Assembly: GCA_037952775.1 (NCBI GenBank)
Contig: JBANAY010000003.1
Location: 11,408,001-11,472,000, forward strand
Direction of reading: 5' to 3'
Source: Clonostachys chloroleuca
Taxonomy: Eukaryota; Ascomycota; Sordariomycetes; Hypocreales; Bionectriaceae
Length of the DNA: 64,000 nucleotides
Translations under genes and position numbers: made by a program
In this document: positions 35,778-48,900 of the stretch, piece after piece
Layout: every line of letters begins with the position of its first letter
Numbering within the stretch: position 1 is the first letter of the stretch
Notes under the pieces: model-generated
The model's input: the letters and a program-made list of their open reading frames with translations, nothing else
Told to the model about the DNA's origin: nothing
The model's database searches: none

Positions 35778-37265
35778 TTAAGCAGCATCGGCGCTGCCAA
35801 TAGGCTGGGTCACCTTGGTAACCTGGTTGCCAGCTCGGATGATGCGCTGGCCAGCAGAGTCATTGACATAGGTAATGTCCTTGTTCTCGAACTGAGCGCG
35901 CTTCCAGATCTCAACCTCACATCCACCACGGAGAACACCGTAGCGCATGGTAGACAGAAGATTGTGAGCGGCGTTGGAGTGATAGTAGACACCACCGTTG
36001 AAGATGGCGGTAGCATCCTTGCCAATAGCGGACTTGATCAGGGCTCTGCCACCAGGGTGATCCTTGATGAAGTCAGTGACATCGTGGATGACACCAGCGA
36101 TGGCAACAAGAGCCTTTCCGTTCTTGGCCTCCTCAACAAAGTCGTCCCAGCCAATGACAGGAAGCTGCTCGAGTGGGGTTCCCCAGTTGAGGGTGGCTCG
36201 CTTTTGGTCGAGCTTCTTCTGGAGCTGCTGAACACGTCCCTTCTCAATCTCGTTGGCACGGAACTGCTTGAGGTCGTAGGCGAGACCGAGCCACTTCCAG
36301 AGGGTGATGGACCACTTGGTGGGATCCCACTGCCACCACTCGATAGCATTGCGGTAATCAGAGGGGAACTCGTGGTGGAAGTTGTGGTATCCCTCACCGA
36401 GGGTGACGAGGGCGGTGATGACGTGGTCACGGGGTGAGTTGCGGTCGTCGAAAGGTTGGTCACCGAGCCAGTGAGCAAGGGAGTTGACGCAGAAGGTGGC
36501 TTGTTGGACGAAGGCGACGCGGAGAATAGCGGCGTAGACGAATCCACCTAGCCAATCGTTCCAGAGAAGACCGCAGACGGCGGTAGGGAAGATGAGAGCC
36601 ATGAACAACACGCACTTGATGAAGTTGCGGTGCTGCCATACAACGACGGGGTCTTCGTTGAGGTCAGTGATGTCGGTACGACCAGTGTTCTTGGGGTTCT
36701 GCTTGAAAACCATCCAGCCAAGATGAGAGTAGAGAAGACCCTTGCGGACGGAGTAGGGGTCCTTGACAGTGTCGGTGTATCTGTGGTGAGCGCGGTGATC
36801 CCGAGACCACCAGCGGATAGAGCCCTCCATGGCGCCAGCGCCGACGGCAGCGAGGTAGATCTTGAGGGGAGTGGTGGCCTTGTATGAGCTGTGGGCCCAG
36901 AGACGGTGATATCCTGAATTTCAAAGTTAGTATGAAATTGACAAGCCTCGTCAGGGAAGAATCAAGTATTTACCTCCAGTGATACCAAGACCGGTGTTGA
37001 AGTAGTAGACAACTGAAAAGATGGCCGTGTTGAGCTTCAGAGGAACCCAGAAACATGAGATTAAGCCCAGAATGGGGATGAAAACGATAAAGGTTGTGTT
37101 CAGCCAGTTGACGTGCTGATGCCAATTTGACCAGGTCATAGGTTGATCGGAAATGTGAACTTTGTTGAGATCGGCTTTGGCGGCAGAGCCTCGCAGAGGC
37201 TTGTAGTCCGTCGTGCCATCAGGGAAGGCCTTGGCCTGGGCGGCCGCTGGCACCGAGGTGGACAT
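35778..37265 (-). CDS. OLE1: OLE1, acyl-CoA delta-9 desaturase with cytochrome b5 domain
   Basis: Two exons, 37265-36974 and 36913-35778, give 475 residues. The enzyme places the first double bond in palmitoyl- and stearoyl-CoA at the ER. All three iron-binding histidine boxes are present: HRLWAH (100-105), HRAHH (137-141) and HNFHH (274-278). The N-terminal part carries hydrophobic segments ([36 protein letters not shown]). The C-terminal cytochrome b5 domain has its heme motif HPGG at about 383-386 and supplies electrons within the same chain, as in yeast Ole1. The length matches the family. A probable leader intron lies just upstream, and the promoter region is long (over 2 kb), fitting tight regulation, though I can point to no specific binding site. 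Confidence 0.96.
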
Positions 37266-39596
37266 CTCGATGATGCTGTGCCTTTTCGTGCAGAAGAAAT
37301 TTCCCTATGAACCCTGTCTGTCGTGTTAGAGGTGACGACCGATTACCTCCCAGTGAAGGGCAAGGTGGAGGAAGGTGAGGGTGAGAAAGAGATGGTTGAA
37401 GAGGGAAGGAAGTAACAATAACGCCCACCGTAAGGCGGCTGGGGAAACATTTTTATATGTGAATCCACTTACAAGGTATTTGTTGGCGAAAATAAGCAGT
37501 AACGAACCGTAAGGTATCAATGAAGGAATGTCTGCACTGTACCAGGACCAGAGTGGAGGGGATGGGCCAGATTAGCAACTGTATGCTGGGGATTCGCCTT
37601 TTTGGGGGTTGAACTCCTCTCTAGCGATTCGGGTATCTGGTGGAGAAGTCGTTTATCTGTACTGTGCCAGGGACTAAAGGGAAGGGATAGAGACAAGGGA
37701 AGGACGCGGTGGCCGGGGCTATTCGATCTGAGGTATTCAACAATTCCAACCGAGACGTATACGCCGAGTCACTGCTATCAAACCAACATTCAAGCTCGCC
37801 ATGCCCTGCCCGTATCCTGGCAGCAGCCGGCAACTCCATCCAATAAAAATAACTGGAAGTCTCTGCCAGTTCCAATCTGCACTTTCCACAGTGTGCCGTT
37901 GCTCGGCCTCCCCACCTGGAACATGGTTTTTTTTTTTTTTCTTTTGGCGAGGCTTGTCTCGAATCGATCCCCGTTCCTGCCTCTCAACCATTCTCCCCAA
38001 CAACTTTTCTGGCGTGGCCCACCGCCCCATGATTGGCTGGCTGTCATCCCTGCAATAATGGGAAAGTACTCCGGGGCGCCGTGAGCGCTGATCTCCGGCT
38101 GCCCGGATAACGCTTTAGGTAAGGTGTTGGTGACAGATACGTAGCAGCTCATGCTTTGCCATGCCCTTTGATGCCTTCTCATGCGGTGGCGCTGTTGAAA
38201 GTACCTGCAAATGCGTACACGACGGTCGGAGCATTCTAGGCGGCGAATAACTAGGCTAGCCCAGCCCCGGCGGATAATTCGAACGGCCGGTCGTTTGCGA
38301 CTTGCCCTGACTCTAGGTCCCGAATTACCCGCTGGTGACTCGTCACAGTCGCCATTACCACCGCGCTCCTCCCGTAAGCTATGACCACCTCCAGCCCTGC
38401 CTTCTTTTTATCGTACCTGCTCTAGATCGCGGGGAGGGCTGATAACTAGCGATAAGATATCTGAACGCAGCCCGTTCCAATTTAGCCGTTTCCGAGTTCT
38501 GACATCAGATAACCGTCACGTCCTGTGACGCATCCGGTTCGGCATCGCTGAACATCTCCAAACTCTAACAATAAACATAGTTGGCATGTGCCATCTCACT
38601 CGACGCGCCCAAATGGCCGAGGGGCAACACCCCCCAAGATAACGTTAAGCCATTCCTTTTCCTTTCCTTGCGGGAACGGAACCCCACGCTAAGCGACCAC
38701 TCTTGAACCCCCAAAACCTGTCACTTGAGGGCCCCCTTGTGTGTCGCAATTGGCAGGGAGAAAGAACTTATCCCTCGATCCAAAACTCGCGATCTCAAGT
38801 GTAAAATCTCAAAACCACCTGCCGAGACTGTAGCCATCCATCCTTCCCCTTCCTTCAGTGCCTCGGCTCGGTGCTTGCTCATGCAGGGCCTCAACGGCTA
38901 GGAGGCTCGTTAAACCCTGCAGGGTTGTGCCAGAGATCATCCACCCGCCCCCAACAGATTCTGTGTGGCAAGGGGCCCCCGAATCTGGTTAACAATTCAC
39001 CCGCTGGAATTTTGCCGCTCTGAAGGTGGGTCGTAATTCTAAATATGGTATCCTTCTAGAACCCTTCCATTCCCGAGGCTAGATGACAACGGGTTTAGAG
39101 TGTGCCTGTCGATGTCAAAGTTTGAGGCATTCTTAAGACATTTTAAGATCTTGTTGGAGTAGAAGCAAGAAAATAGTCGTAATTTGTTTGTGAGCTACTG
39201 GTAAGCTCTGATCTGATACTGCAACCATGGTATAATGTACAGATTCCCTAACTCTGAGGTTGTAATGAAGTTGCGTTACTGTTGCTGCTTCATGCTGTCA
39301 TATCGCTCCACGCCCAAACATATATGCCCACGTTCCCCTCGTCAATACCAAATGCACCCGCTGTGAAATTAACCCGTGATATGCCAAAATAAAAACCAAC
39401 CACCCAACCAAGGCTTTGCAGCCATCTTATTGCTCGAGCTCGCTAGCGAACAGTCCCTGTCCACGCAAGTTTCTCAATTTCGTTGCTCTATCCAAATTGA
39501 AGATTGGCCCGACCCAAATGATTCATTCGTTTGTTGACAGTAAAAAGAAAGAAGAAAAATGGAAGAATTGCGAGAAGTCAGTGTGTTGTATCATCA
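37266..39596. other. OLE1 upstream region
   Basis: About 2.3 kb between OLE1 and the 3' end of the kinase gene, holding the OLE1 leader and promoter. A long T run sits at about 37926-37940. Short ORFs on both strands overlap each other and have no signatures. Confidence 0.45.
37314..37473 (-). other. Probable intron in the OLE1 5' leader
   Basis: On the minus strand a consensus GTAAGT donor (37473-37468) is followed 160 bases on by a CTAAC branch site (37329-37325) and a GACAG acceptor ending at 37314, about 50 bases before the OLE1 start codon. No ATG lies between the acceptor and the start. Transcript evidence is needed to confirm. Confidence 0.5.
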
Positions 39597-42365
39597 TTAG
39601 CTGACGCAAGCACTCGGAAGGTCAGAATCTAGCACAAGAGTGCGGTTGTCGCGCAACATCGAATCGTCATGCAACCTTGGATCATCGAAACTGCTCCCAA
39701 TCTGTTGTAAAAGCGAGCTGGTATCCATTTGATATCCAGCGGCCTTAGGTGTTGAGTCTCCTGGTGACCCCAACGTAATGATTGCTGGCTGAGGTTGGGA
39801 AGGCTTCGGAGTTACATTCTCCTCATCCTCAATGCCCTTGGCATCTTTGGTGAGATAGGAGCCAGTGCTGGCGTGCCCGGATTTGACTGTTGGGGTTGCG
39901 GGAGTGGCAACTTTGTCTGAATTACTGCCAACAGAGGCGATTGTGCCATCTATCAGGATCTGAGTAGCCGATTCTTGAGCCTGGTCTGTTTCTGAAGGTA
40001 GCCCATCAATCTTTGCAGAGTCACTGGACTCCAGCACCCTCAGAGTATCATCCATCTCGTCAACCTCAGATGAAGAACTTGGAGTCTCCATAATAACCTG
40101 GTCGGAATGTTCTGCCAAATCGTTTTCCATCTCGATATCATCATTTTGACTTCGCATAATTTGGTGTTCGTCTTTAGATACTGTGGTTTCGGCTGATAGA
40201 TCTGGCGGTGCCTCATCTTCTTGACACTCGCTTCTGTCATCCGGTGTGGTAGTCGGTAGACAGATTGAATCCGCAGTGGGAGTAGGTGTGTCTTGTTGAG
40301 CTTGCCCATCTTCGTCGTCCTCTTCGTATTCTTCCCCTGTCTCATCTTCTTCGTCGTCGTCATCCTCCTCTTCAACCTCGATATCACTATAACCAGGTCT
40401 TGCGTAGTAGCTTGAAGCCCATACCGGGTGTTTTTGATCGAAGCTGCTAGCTGAAATGCTCGGAGGTGAACGTCCTCGGGGTGCAAAATCCTCCTCGTCC
40501 CACGATTCGTACGCAGGAGGTCTGATGTAGGGATAGAGGGAGCCCGAAACCATGGAATGATCTCTAGGCAACGAGTCATGCGTATCCTCGTAGATGTAAT
40601 TTGGGAGGATGGAACGAGCGTCGGCCGACGCGTGGTGATCTCGAGGGAACATGTCAACCAACAGGGTTGCTTGGAGTCGATCCTTCGGGTTGGGTTTGAG
40701 ACAGATTTCGGTTACTCGTCTATACCAAAGCGGAACATCCACCTCTGGCCCAAGGACAAGCGGCCCCCTCTCCCTTTCGAGTTCCGGCTCGTCAACCCCC
40801 ATGGCAAGAGCCCAGAGAACCATTCCCAATTGGTATAAGTCAGACTTGTTGCCGATATACATCGCAAGCCGGTTGTTAGACCTAAGGAGAGGTGTGGCCT
40901 CTGGGGGCTCCCAGCCGACCGGACATCCCCTCCTGTTGATATCGATGAGCTTGGCATCATGGTTTTCGTCCACAACAATGTTGGAAAGCGTAAAGTCACC
41001 CTGTACAAAACCAGACTCGTGTACATCTGCGAGACCTTGGATGATTTGCTGAGCCCATCTCTCCCTCAAAGGCCAACCTAAACCCTGATTACTATCCCTG
41101 CATAGATCATAAATAATATCTATCAAAGCACCATGATGAGCATAGCCTATGAGGAGCCCCTTGACATATTCGTCATGCTCGTCCACCACGAGTCCATAGA
41201 AATCAATGACGTGATCCGAGTCCATCAGACTATTGAGGGCGTTGACTTCGTAGAGGAATTCCTGTATCGTATCCGGGCCGGGGATCTCTTTCTTGATGAG
41301 CATCGTGTTTCCCACATTGACTTTGTAAACAAAACCAGACATGTGCGAGTCAAACTGGATGTCCGTCTCCCTGATGTGGCGGCAATCCAAGTGGGCCACT
41401 TGACTGACTGAGGGATACTCTATGATTTCCTAGGAGACATCTAGTTAGTATTACGGAAAGGGGGAAATAAAGAATAACAAGATCATCATCGTCTCCAACA
41501 CCAATGTGAGGCCACTCACATTTCCATCCTCGACCACGTGAATATGTAGCCGGTCACCCAATGTTTCCAACTTGAGGTTCGTAACTGTGTCGTAAAACTG
41601 TATATCGGGCAGGCTGTCGCGAATGGCCTCGTATATCCGGGCGCTCTTGTCCTTCTGATATCTTATCTGGCTCAGTGTCATCTCCAGAGAATGATTGGGG
41701 GCGTTGCTGTAGTCGAGAGAAATGGTGATGCGCTTCCAGTCATAGTCGGTTTGGCGATATGTTACGAAGAATTTCTCTCGGTCGGAGTGGTCCTTGAAGT
41801 GCATACTCAAATTAAGAATCCATCTTGTTTCCAATTCATGGCGAATGACTTCGTTGTGGGAAGGGGCGATGGAGTGAACGTCAGAAAGGGCATCAGGAGG
41901 CAGATGAAATTGATCAACTCCGTCGACTCCATCGGCGACGTTGTCATAAAGGTCATCCAGGTGGCCAGGGTAAAGTTCCGGGGCATCAGGAGGGATCGCA
42001 TAGGAGCAAGAAGACGTCGGCCGTGGAAGGACGGGGCCTCCATGGATTGGCTCGCTCTGTCTGAAGCCATATGAGCGGCGGTCCATTGATGCAGCTCGTC
42101 TTTCGTCCGATGTTGTCTTAACCGGAACCAAATGAACTCGACTTTCAGACTGTTGGCGCTTCAAGGTCTGTTGTCGGGGAAGTCCAGGCACCACACTTTT
42201 GAAGCGGCGTGGGTGGCTGCCCTTGCCTGGTCCGGCGAGCTCATTGTCGTCGTCATGAGAGCCCGCGGGATGAAGAGATGAGCGCTTGCTTCCGAACAAC
42301 TTGCGAGCAATCCTCTGAGCAGTCGTCGGCGGTGGCTCGGACTGTGGGGCCTCCGGCTGAGCCAT
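39597..42365 (-). CDS. Protein kinase-like protein with acidic tail
   Basis: Two exons, 42365-41520 and 41429-39597, joined in phase 0, give 892 residues. The 90-base intron has a TACTAAC branch site. Residues 1-130 are basic and disordered, and 160-282 form an unrecognised folded region. The kinase-like domain is at about 310-543. A beta-3 lysine (LIKKEI, about 328), a helix-C glutamate (EFLYE) and the catalytic-loop Asp and Asn (QGDFTLSN, 427 and 432) can be placed. HRD is replaced by QGD, DFG by DIN (445) and APE by PPE; the glycine loop is weak. The tail (550-892) is acidic and Ser/Thr-rich, with a run of about 20 Asp/Glu. Key residues are kept, so activity is possible. Substrates and pathway are unknown. 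Confidence 0.8.
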
Positions 42366-45300
42366 TCTGCGGTGACGAATTTCAAATGACGGTCAAGACC
42401 CGGCTCGCAATGCGACGACGGGGCTGACCTAGAGATAGGCGGCTGACGAAGTGAGGCTGCCTATCGCCTTTGACTGGTGGAGGTGCTGGATATGAGGGTA
42501 AGGAGGTGTCCTAGACTCCATAGAATTGGGAGGCTTATACTGTATGCAGGTCTGTATATATCTGGTGGGATGTCTTTGGCTGGTGGAGGTGCGTGCAGCA
42601 AAGGCGGGGTGCTGTTCGTGGCTAACCGCCGGCCAAGATGCAGGCGAATGCAGATGAAGCACGCTGATTTGTCTCGGAGCGAGAGCTGAATGGGCGCCTG
42701 GAAGGATGTCGACTTGTGTTTGCACAATATGTGAGAATGGGTGGTGAGAATGGGCGAGGACGCAGGGTGCTAAATGCCAGCGACAGAGAGCATCTCATAT
42801 CAAGGTGATCCACGCACTCATGAATTAATTCATGCCAGGCTAACCGGAGCGCATGGGGGTGTGAATTAGGCTGGACCAGGATAGGGCGCGGCTGCAGAAC
42901 ACGGGTGTGTCTGGCACTGGGAGGAAACAGTCTAGAACAGAGGTGAAAAGCAGGGCGGCAAGACGGGCAGGAGCAGGCAATGGCGACGGATGTTCTGGCG
43001 TTTGGGAGTGGAGGATCGTGATGAGGGACAGAATCCGAGGCCTGCTTGGCGACGAATGGTGTGGCTGAACAGCAAAGCTAGGCCACCTGATGGTCTGCGA
43101 ACGTTGTATATCCCTATTTGGCGAGCTACAGCGGCGTCGACTCTTACATTAGCAGGACAGGACCCTGGAAGTCAATCTCACTGACCTCATCCATTACTGC
43201 TACCACCGTCTCGGCGCGCTAAACAACGACCACCACAGCCTGAAGCTAGGATCATCCACAGCGGGTGGGACGGGAACCCGACCTAGAGGCTTCAGCCCAG
43301 CGTTGCGCTATTGGGCAGCCACAAAGGTACCAGCCCCCCACCAACCAACCTCCCATTTGCTGCCATTGCCATTTCCCTTTCCATCCCCATTTTCCACCGG
43401 CACGGGCACTGTCTCAAGTGCTCAACCAAACAGAGCCCATAATTGACGGAGAGCGCACAGCCATTGTTTAGGGCCGCCCCCGTCAGATAAGCTGAGTGAG
43501 GGGGCGGCTTGAAGCTCAGCCCTACATCTACTGGCATTGAGGCAAGTATACGCGGGAATCTCCGTCGCTACCCAAAGAGCAGCGCAGCGGCCACCCATTG
43601 CCCAACAACTCAGGCGGCAAGAGTTTGAAACGGCAGACATCCGGCTCCAGGGACAAGAGGGATGAGGTCGCCGTCATGCGGCCTCCTGCAAGTGCTCCAG
43701 CGGTGTGTGGACAAATCCCCTTGCTTGGCTTCGAGCTAGCTGCCCTTGGATGAACCCTCCGATCGTGACGGTGAACAGCAAAGAGTGGAGGAATGGATAC
43801 AGAACCAATGCCAGCAGGATGGTCGGTGTGTAGAGATCTGGCCAAACAGATGGCCGCATCTCGGATCGTTGAGCTGTTGTTGCTATTCAGAGACTCAACT
43901 CCCTGACCTTTCACTGCTGTGATACGACGATACAGGACGAAGCCCGCCTCACCGCATTCTGCCCCTGTATTGGCCAGCAAGCCAGATGAAAACGATGCCT
44001 AATAAAGGCCAGGCCAATCCTTCCACAGAGCTGACGATGGGAGCCCAAAATGCTCTTTTTACGTTTTGCCCGGTGTCAGCTCGATGGGGCATTCCCACAG
44101 CATTTCTCTGCCATTGATTGCGCTTTAGTCGTCTGCTCTCCTCTCTTCTTAGGCATCAATCAATCAGCCAGTTGGGCGAGGCCACCAGCAACCTGTCATT
44201 TCTGTAATACTATGACCGTCGTGCTAGTCAAGCCCTTCTTGGCCAGCCGGTGCAGGACTAGCTACTCGTCTCTCCTCTTTTCTCCATCGGTCTCCTCCCC
44301 TTCTCTCCTCCGTCAATACAACTCGCCAACTGGGTCCGTTCGTGGATCAGCCCATCGCATCCCGGCAGCGTGCCAACGTTATACACGCCGGCATTGGAGC
44401 CAGCGCAGCACTCTCAACACCATCCTGGAGTGCAATTACCTCCCTACATTGGACCCCTCTGAGCCCCTCGTTTTCAACCGGCGCCGAATCTCAACGGCTC
44501 GCGTTTTTCCACGTCACACATACATGCCCCATACACACCGTAGCACGTAGTAGTTCCCCTCCTGATCACCCGCCTCCATTCATCAATTCTCCGTTCTCGA
44601 CCGCCTCACCAGCCGTCATGCTGAGCTGCCCTCCCGGGCCAAAGCTGGCACCACGATGGCTCCAGATGCAGGCCTCCTTGGCCATTTCCGCGGCGGGGGT
44701 TGGGCATCGCTGCAGCCATCACGCAGCTTTTCCTGGTCGTCGGGAGCAGGACGCCATTCGTTCCACGATCGTGCATCGCGGTGTTAATCCCTCTCCTCTG
44801 TCCCAGCGCTCGGAGTCGCAATCTGGGACCATCGGTGATCCCGCAGGAATGATACCTGAATTGGCCATAGCTGTCTGTGATCAGGGTCTTTGATAACCCA
44901 GGCCAGGCCAGAATCACTCAGACCCCAGCGGGAAAAAAAGACGCTATCGAGACAATAGAGCCAAGCCAAGCCAAGCAAATGCAAGGAAAATGAGGTCATT
45001 GTGATTTCAATTCCAGGTGAGCAAAAACGACAAGTCTCGAGATTGGGCCAACATGCATACAACCACCATCACCATTCAGGAATCAACCATGACTTTTTCC
45101 TTTCCTTCCGGTCTCTCCCGCTACAACTACACTGGCGACAGAGATGGAAGTGGGAAATCCCTCGCCCAGCGCTAGCTTTCAAGTGGCCGCTGGCCTAGGC
45201 TCGTCCCGCCTGCTCCCCCACCACCTCCTTGCCGTGATCGCCCATTAGCTCCCCAGGACCAGGCCTCGAAAGCTTCAAACTATAGCAGCCACGTTTATAC

Positions 45301-45936
45301 CTGTAAATTGACCACTAGCGCTGCCATTGAGTCCAAGACCAGGCAGGAGGATTGGAATGAGTCAAACGACACAATCTGACAAAAAGCCAGGCTTCTGCAC
45401 CACGCCCGCTTATCGGAACTACACATGACGCATTACAGTCACTGCATTACTCGGTGGCGTCGCGTGGTGCCTGGAGATCTTGACTGGTGTACGACTATCA
45501 GGAAAGGTAAGAAGAATCGGAATTGGCTCTCGCAGGCTTAAGCGAGAGCCAGCCTCGTAACAATCGTGTGATCCTGCATGCACCAGCACTTCATGTGCGA
45601 CATACGTAACAAGTCACAATGCGAGCTTGATGGCTGGGAGCCGGATATGCTATAAACAGAATAGGAGTTGTTCGCTTTGCATTTCAATTCAATGCAGCTG
45701 CTCTGGCTAAGATGCCCCGTCGAAACGCCCGACCCAAGCCCCCTCTCTCCCTATGTTAGAAAGACGTTGGAGTAAAGCTTTATATATAACATGCATATGA
45801 TATCGTCTTCAAATGACCTCCCCAACCTCGTACAGGGCCCCCTTATTTAATGCCGCTTTTCACTCGCGTGAAAATTTGCCAGGTGCCGGTTTTTAGTTTT
45901 AATGATTTTCCCTAAAATTAGAATACATCGTTTCGT
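42366..45936. other. Gene-free stretch of about 3.6 kb
   Basis: Upstream of the kinase gene and downstream of Lon. ORFs of 150-183 codons occur near 43528-43980 (-) and 44050-44893 (+, two overlapping frames), but they are low in hydrophobic order, lack domains and conflict with each other, so I do not call them. No tRNA or intact mobile element seen. Confidence 0.4.
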
Positions 45937-48900
45937 TTATTCGTTGTCCTCCGACTTTTCAGACTTCTTGTCTTCGATAATCTTACACGTGTTGGCAGCC
46001 TCCCTGTCGAGGTCGGGGAAGACCAGCTCAAACACTTCATTGTACCACTCGACGGGGTGGCCTTCTAGGCCCTCCTTGATGTTCTAGAGTAGAGAAAAAA
46101 AATTGTTAGCCAAGAGCGCTCAACGTAGGAACAGTAAAGATGAGAAACAAAACATACCTCTGGGAGTTCCAGCCAGTCCGACAGGTTGTCTCTAGGGAAG
46201 ATGATAGTAGTGCAGCCTGCTCGTCTGGCGGCCACCGTCTTCTCCCTCAAACCACCGATGCGGAGGACTTTACCCGTCAGGGTGAGCTCTCCAGTCATAG
46301 CTACGGTGGGGTTTACGGGAGCCTCGAGCGCGAGCGACAGCAGTGAGGTAGCCATTGTAATACCAGCTGATGGGCCATCCTTGGGGACGGCACCGTCGGG
46401 CACGTGCAGGTGCAGCTTGGCCTTGTCGAAGAAGTTGTTGTTGGGGAACTGCTTGACTCCGAATGCCTTGGCAAAGGAGTAGGCAATGGTGGTGGACTCC
46501 TTCATCACATTCTTGAGGTTGCCGGTAATCTCCAACCCGGGTCGCGAGCTGGGTCGCAGTGGTGACTGGAGAATGGATTCGATATACATGGCGGCGCCTC
46601 CCATCTGTGTCCAGGCCAGGCCCATGGCGACACCTGGAGGGCTGACTTCGTACAGACGATCTGATGTGAACACGGGGGGCCGATGTAGTCAGTCAAGTTA
46701 TCCTTGCCAATCTGCACGTGGACCGTTTCGGGAACCTTCAAGGCTCTGCGAGGCTTCTCTGTTGTCTCGCTCTCGGTGGCCTCGGTGGATGGTTGCGCTT
46801 TTCCGGCCGTATCCTCAGCAGCGTCAGACTTCTTGCTAGACTCTTCCAGAGCGGACTTGCCTTCCTTGGTCAGGGCTTCCTCCTCGGGAAGAACATCCTC
46901 GCCCAACTCCTGGACAATCTTGAGCGCAGATTTGCGGTACACCTTCTCAATCTGCTTCTTCAGGTTACGCACGCCAGATTCACGGCAGTACGACTTAATA
47001 AGCTCCTCAATGGCCTCCTCGGTCAGATTGACATCAGCATTTGCCAAGCCAGCCGCCTCTTTAGCTGCGGGCGCAAGATACTTGTTAGCAATGGCCTTCT
47101 TCTCGTCCGCAACGTAGCCAGAGAGCGTAATCAGCTCCATACGGTCCAGCAGCGGTCGGGGAATGGTATCAGTCATGTTTGCTGTGCAGACAAACAGTAC
47201 TTTAGAGAGATCCACAGGAACATCTAGGTAGTGGTCCAAGAAAGAACCATTCTGCTCAGGGTCGAGAAGTTCGAGCAAGGCAGAGGACGGGTCTCCTTGA
47301 TATCCCTTTCCGATCTTGTCCACTTCGTCGATCAACACAAGTGGGTTCTCGGTCTGGCATTTCTTCAATGCTTGAATAATACGACCGGGTAGGGCTCCAA
47401 CGTACGTTCTTCGGTGGCCCTTGATCTCAGCAACATCGGTAAGACCTCCCACGCTGAATCTGTAGTACTCGCGATTCAGCGCACGAGCAATGGACTTTCC
47501 GATACTAGTCTTTCCGACTCCAGGGGGTCCCACGAAACAAAGAATCTTGCCCTCGACCGTGCCTCGAAGTTTTCCAACGGCGATGAACTCAAGGATGCGA
47601 TCCTTGACATCTTGTAAACCGTAGTGGTCTTCGTCCAGAACCTTCTGTGCATTGGGGATGCCAAAGTTCTCTGGGCTCCTCTGGCCCCAAGGGATCTGTG
47701 TGAGCCAGTCCAGATAATTCCTTGTGACGTTGAACTCCGATGCGGCGGTTTCCAGGTGAGCAAGCTTGTTAAGCTCCTCGTCGAATACCTTTCTGACCGC
47801 ATCAGGCATGGCGAGCTTGTTTGCCTTGTCCTTGAACTTCTCGACAAGCTTGTCCTTGCCATCCGATTCGAGCCCAAGCTCCCTGCGAATACCCTTCATT
47901 TGCTCCATGAGCCAGTATTCGCGCTGGCGCTTGCTGATCTTCTGCTCGACATCCTTGGTAATCTTAGACTGCAACTGCGCATTCATGAGCTCCTTCTTGA
48001 GGACGGTGAGGGCCTTCTGCATCCGTTCCTCAACATTCATGCAGGCGAGAACCTCCTGAAGCTCAGTCTGCTCGCCAGATGAGACCGCAGCCGCAAAGTC
48101 GGCCAGCTTGGCAGGCTCAGATGTGACATTGCCTGTCGACTGGCTCATGGAGAAAGTCGAAATCTGGTCGCGGAAGAGGTTGTTCATGGTAGCCACCTCC
48201 TTGAAGACATTGACAATCTCATTTGTCACAGCTCGAATGACGGGGCTCTTGGGGTCAAAAGCCTCCTCGACCATGTTCTCTACATTGACAAGACTGACAG
48301 CGTAGCGCTTGAGGAACGATGTGGGCTCGTACTTCTCGGCAACCTGGTCAGGCTTCTTCTCGACGGCGCCCTCTTCAAAGCTTGCAACGACATCTCCCTT
48401 CTTTTCTAGTTGCGTCTCTTCGGGTGCGGGCTTCTGAGGTACCGGCTCAGGGGTTGGAGGTTCGGCCTTGGGGTCACTCTTCTTGGTCTCCTTGGTCTCT
48501 TGAACTGTCGACGGCGCCACAAGACTCGATAACTTTATTCTGCGGTGGGGGTACAGGATAGCTGTTAAGGCGCCCTCCTGGCCATGAATGGGGAATGCGC
48601 TTGTGATCTGAGCGAAAACACCGACATCGTAGACGTCGTCCACATTTCGGATCACGTCATCGTCCTGGTTCTCATCCTTGAAGAGGAATGCGCCAACATA
48701 TGGTTGGCCCCGCTTGATCGATTCCGTAATGGCCGTAGCGACTTCGGGGTCTTTGATGGTGATGGCCTTGTAGAATCCAGGGAACAATGGTCGCCTTGCT
48801 ATGGGGATCGCTAGAACCTGGGGGTATACATCAGGGACAACAGGTTTGGAAAGCGCTCGTTCCGAAGCCTTTCGACCCTTCTTTCCGCCATCACCGCTGT

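Noticed and set aside
36038..36547. 169-codon Ser/Thr/Pro ORF inside OLE1
   Set aside because: Frame shadow of the desaturase coding sequence.
37926..37941. Long T run
   Set aside because: Simple homopolymer in a promoter region; no function can be inferred.
44050..44893. Overlapping 166- and 183-codon ORFs
   Set aside because: They conflict in frame, lack ordered hydrophobic pattern or domain, and have no intron/leader context.
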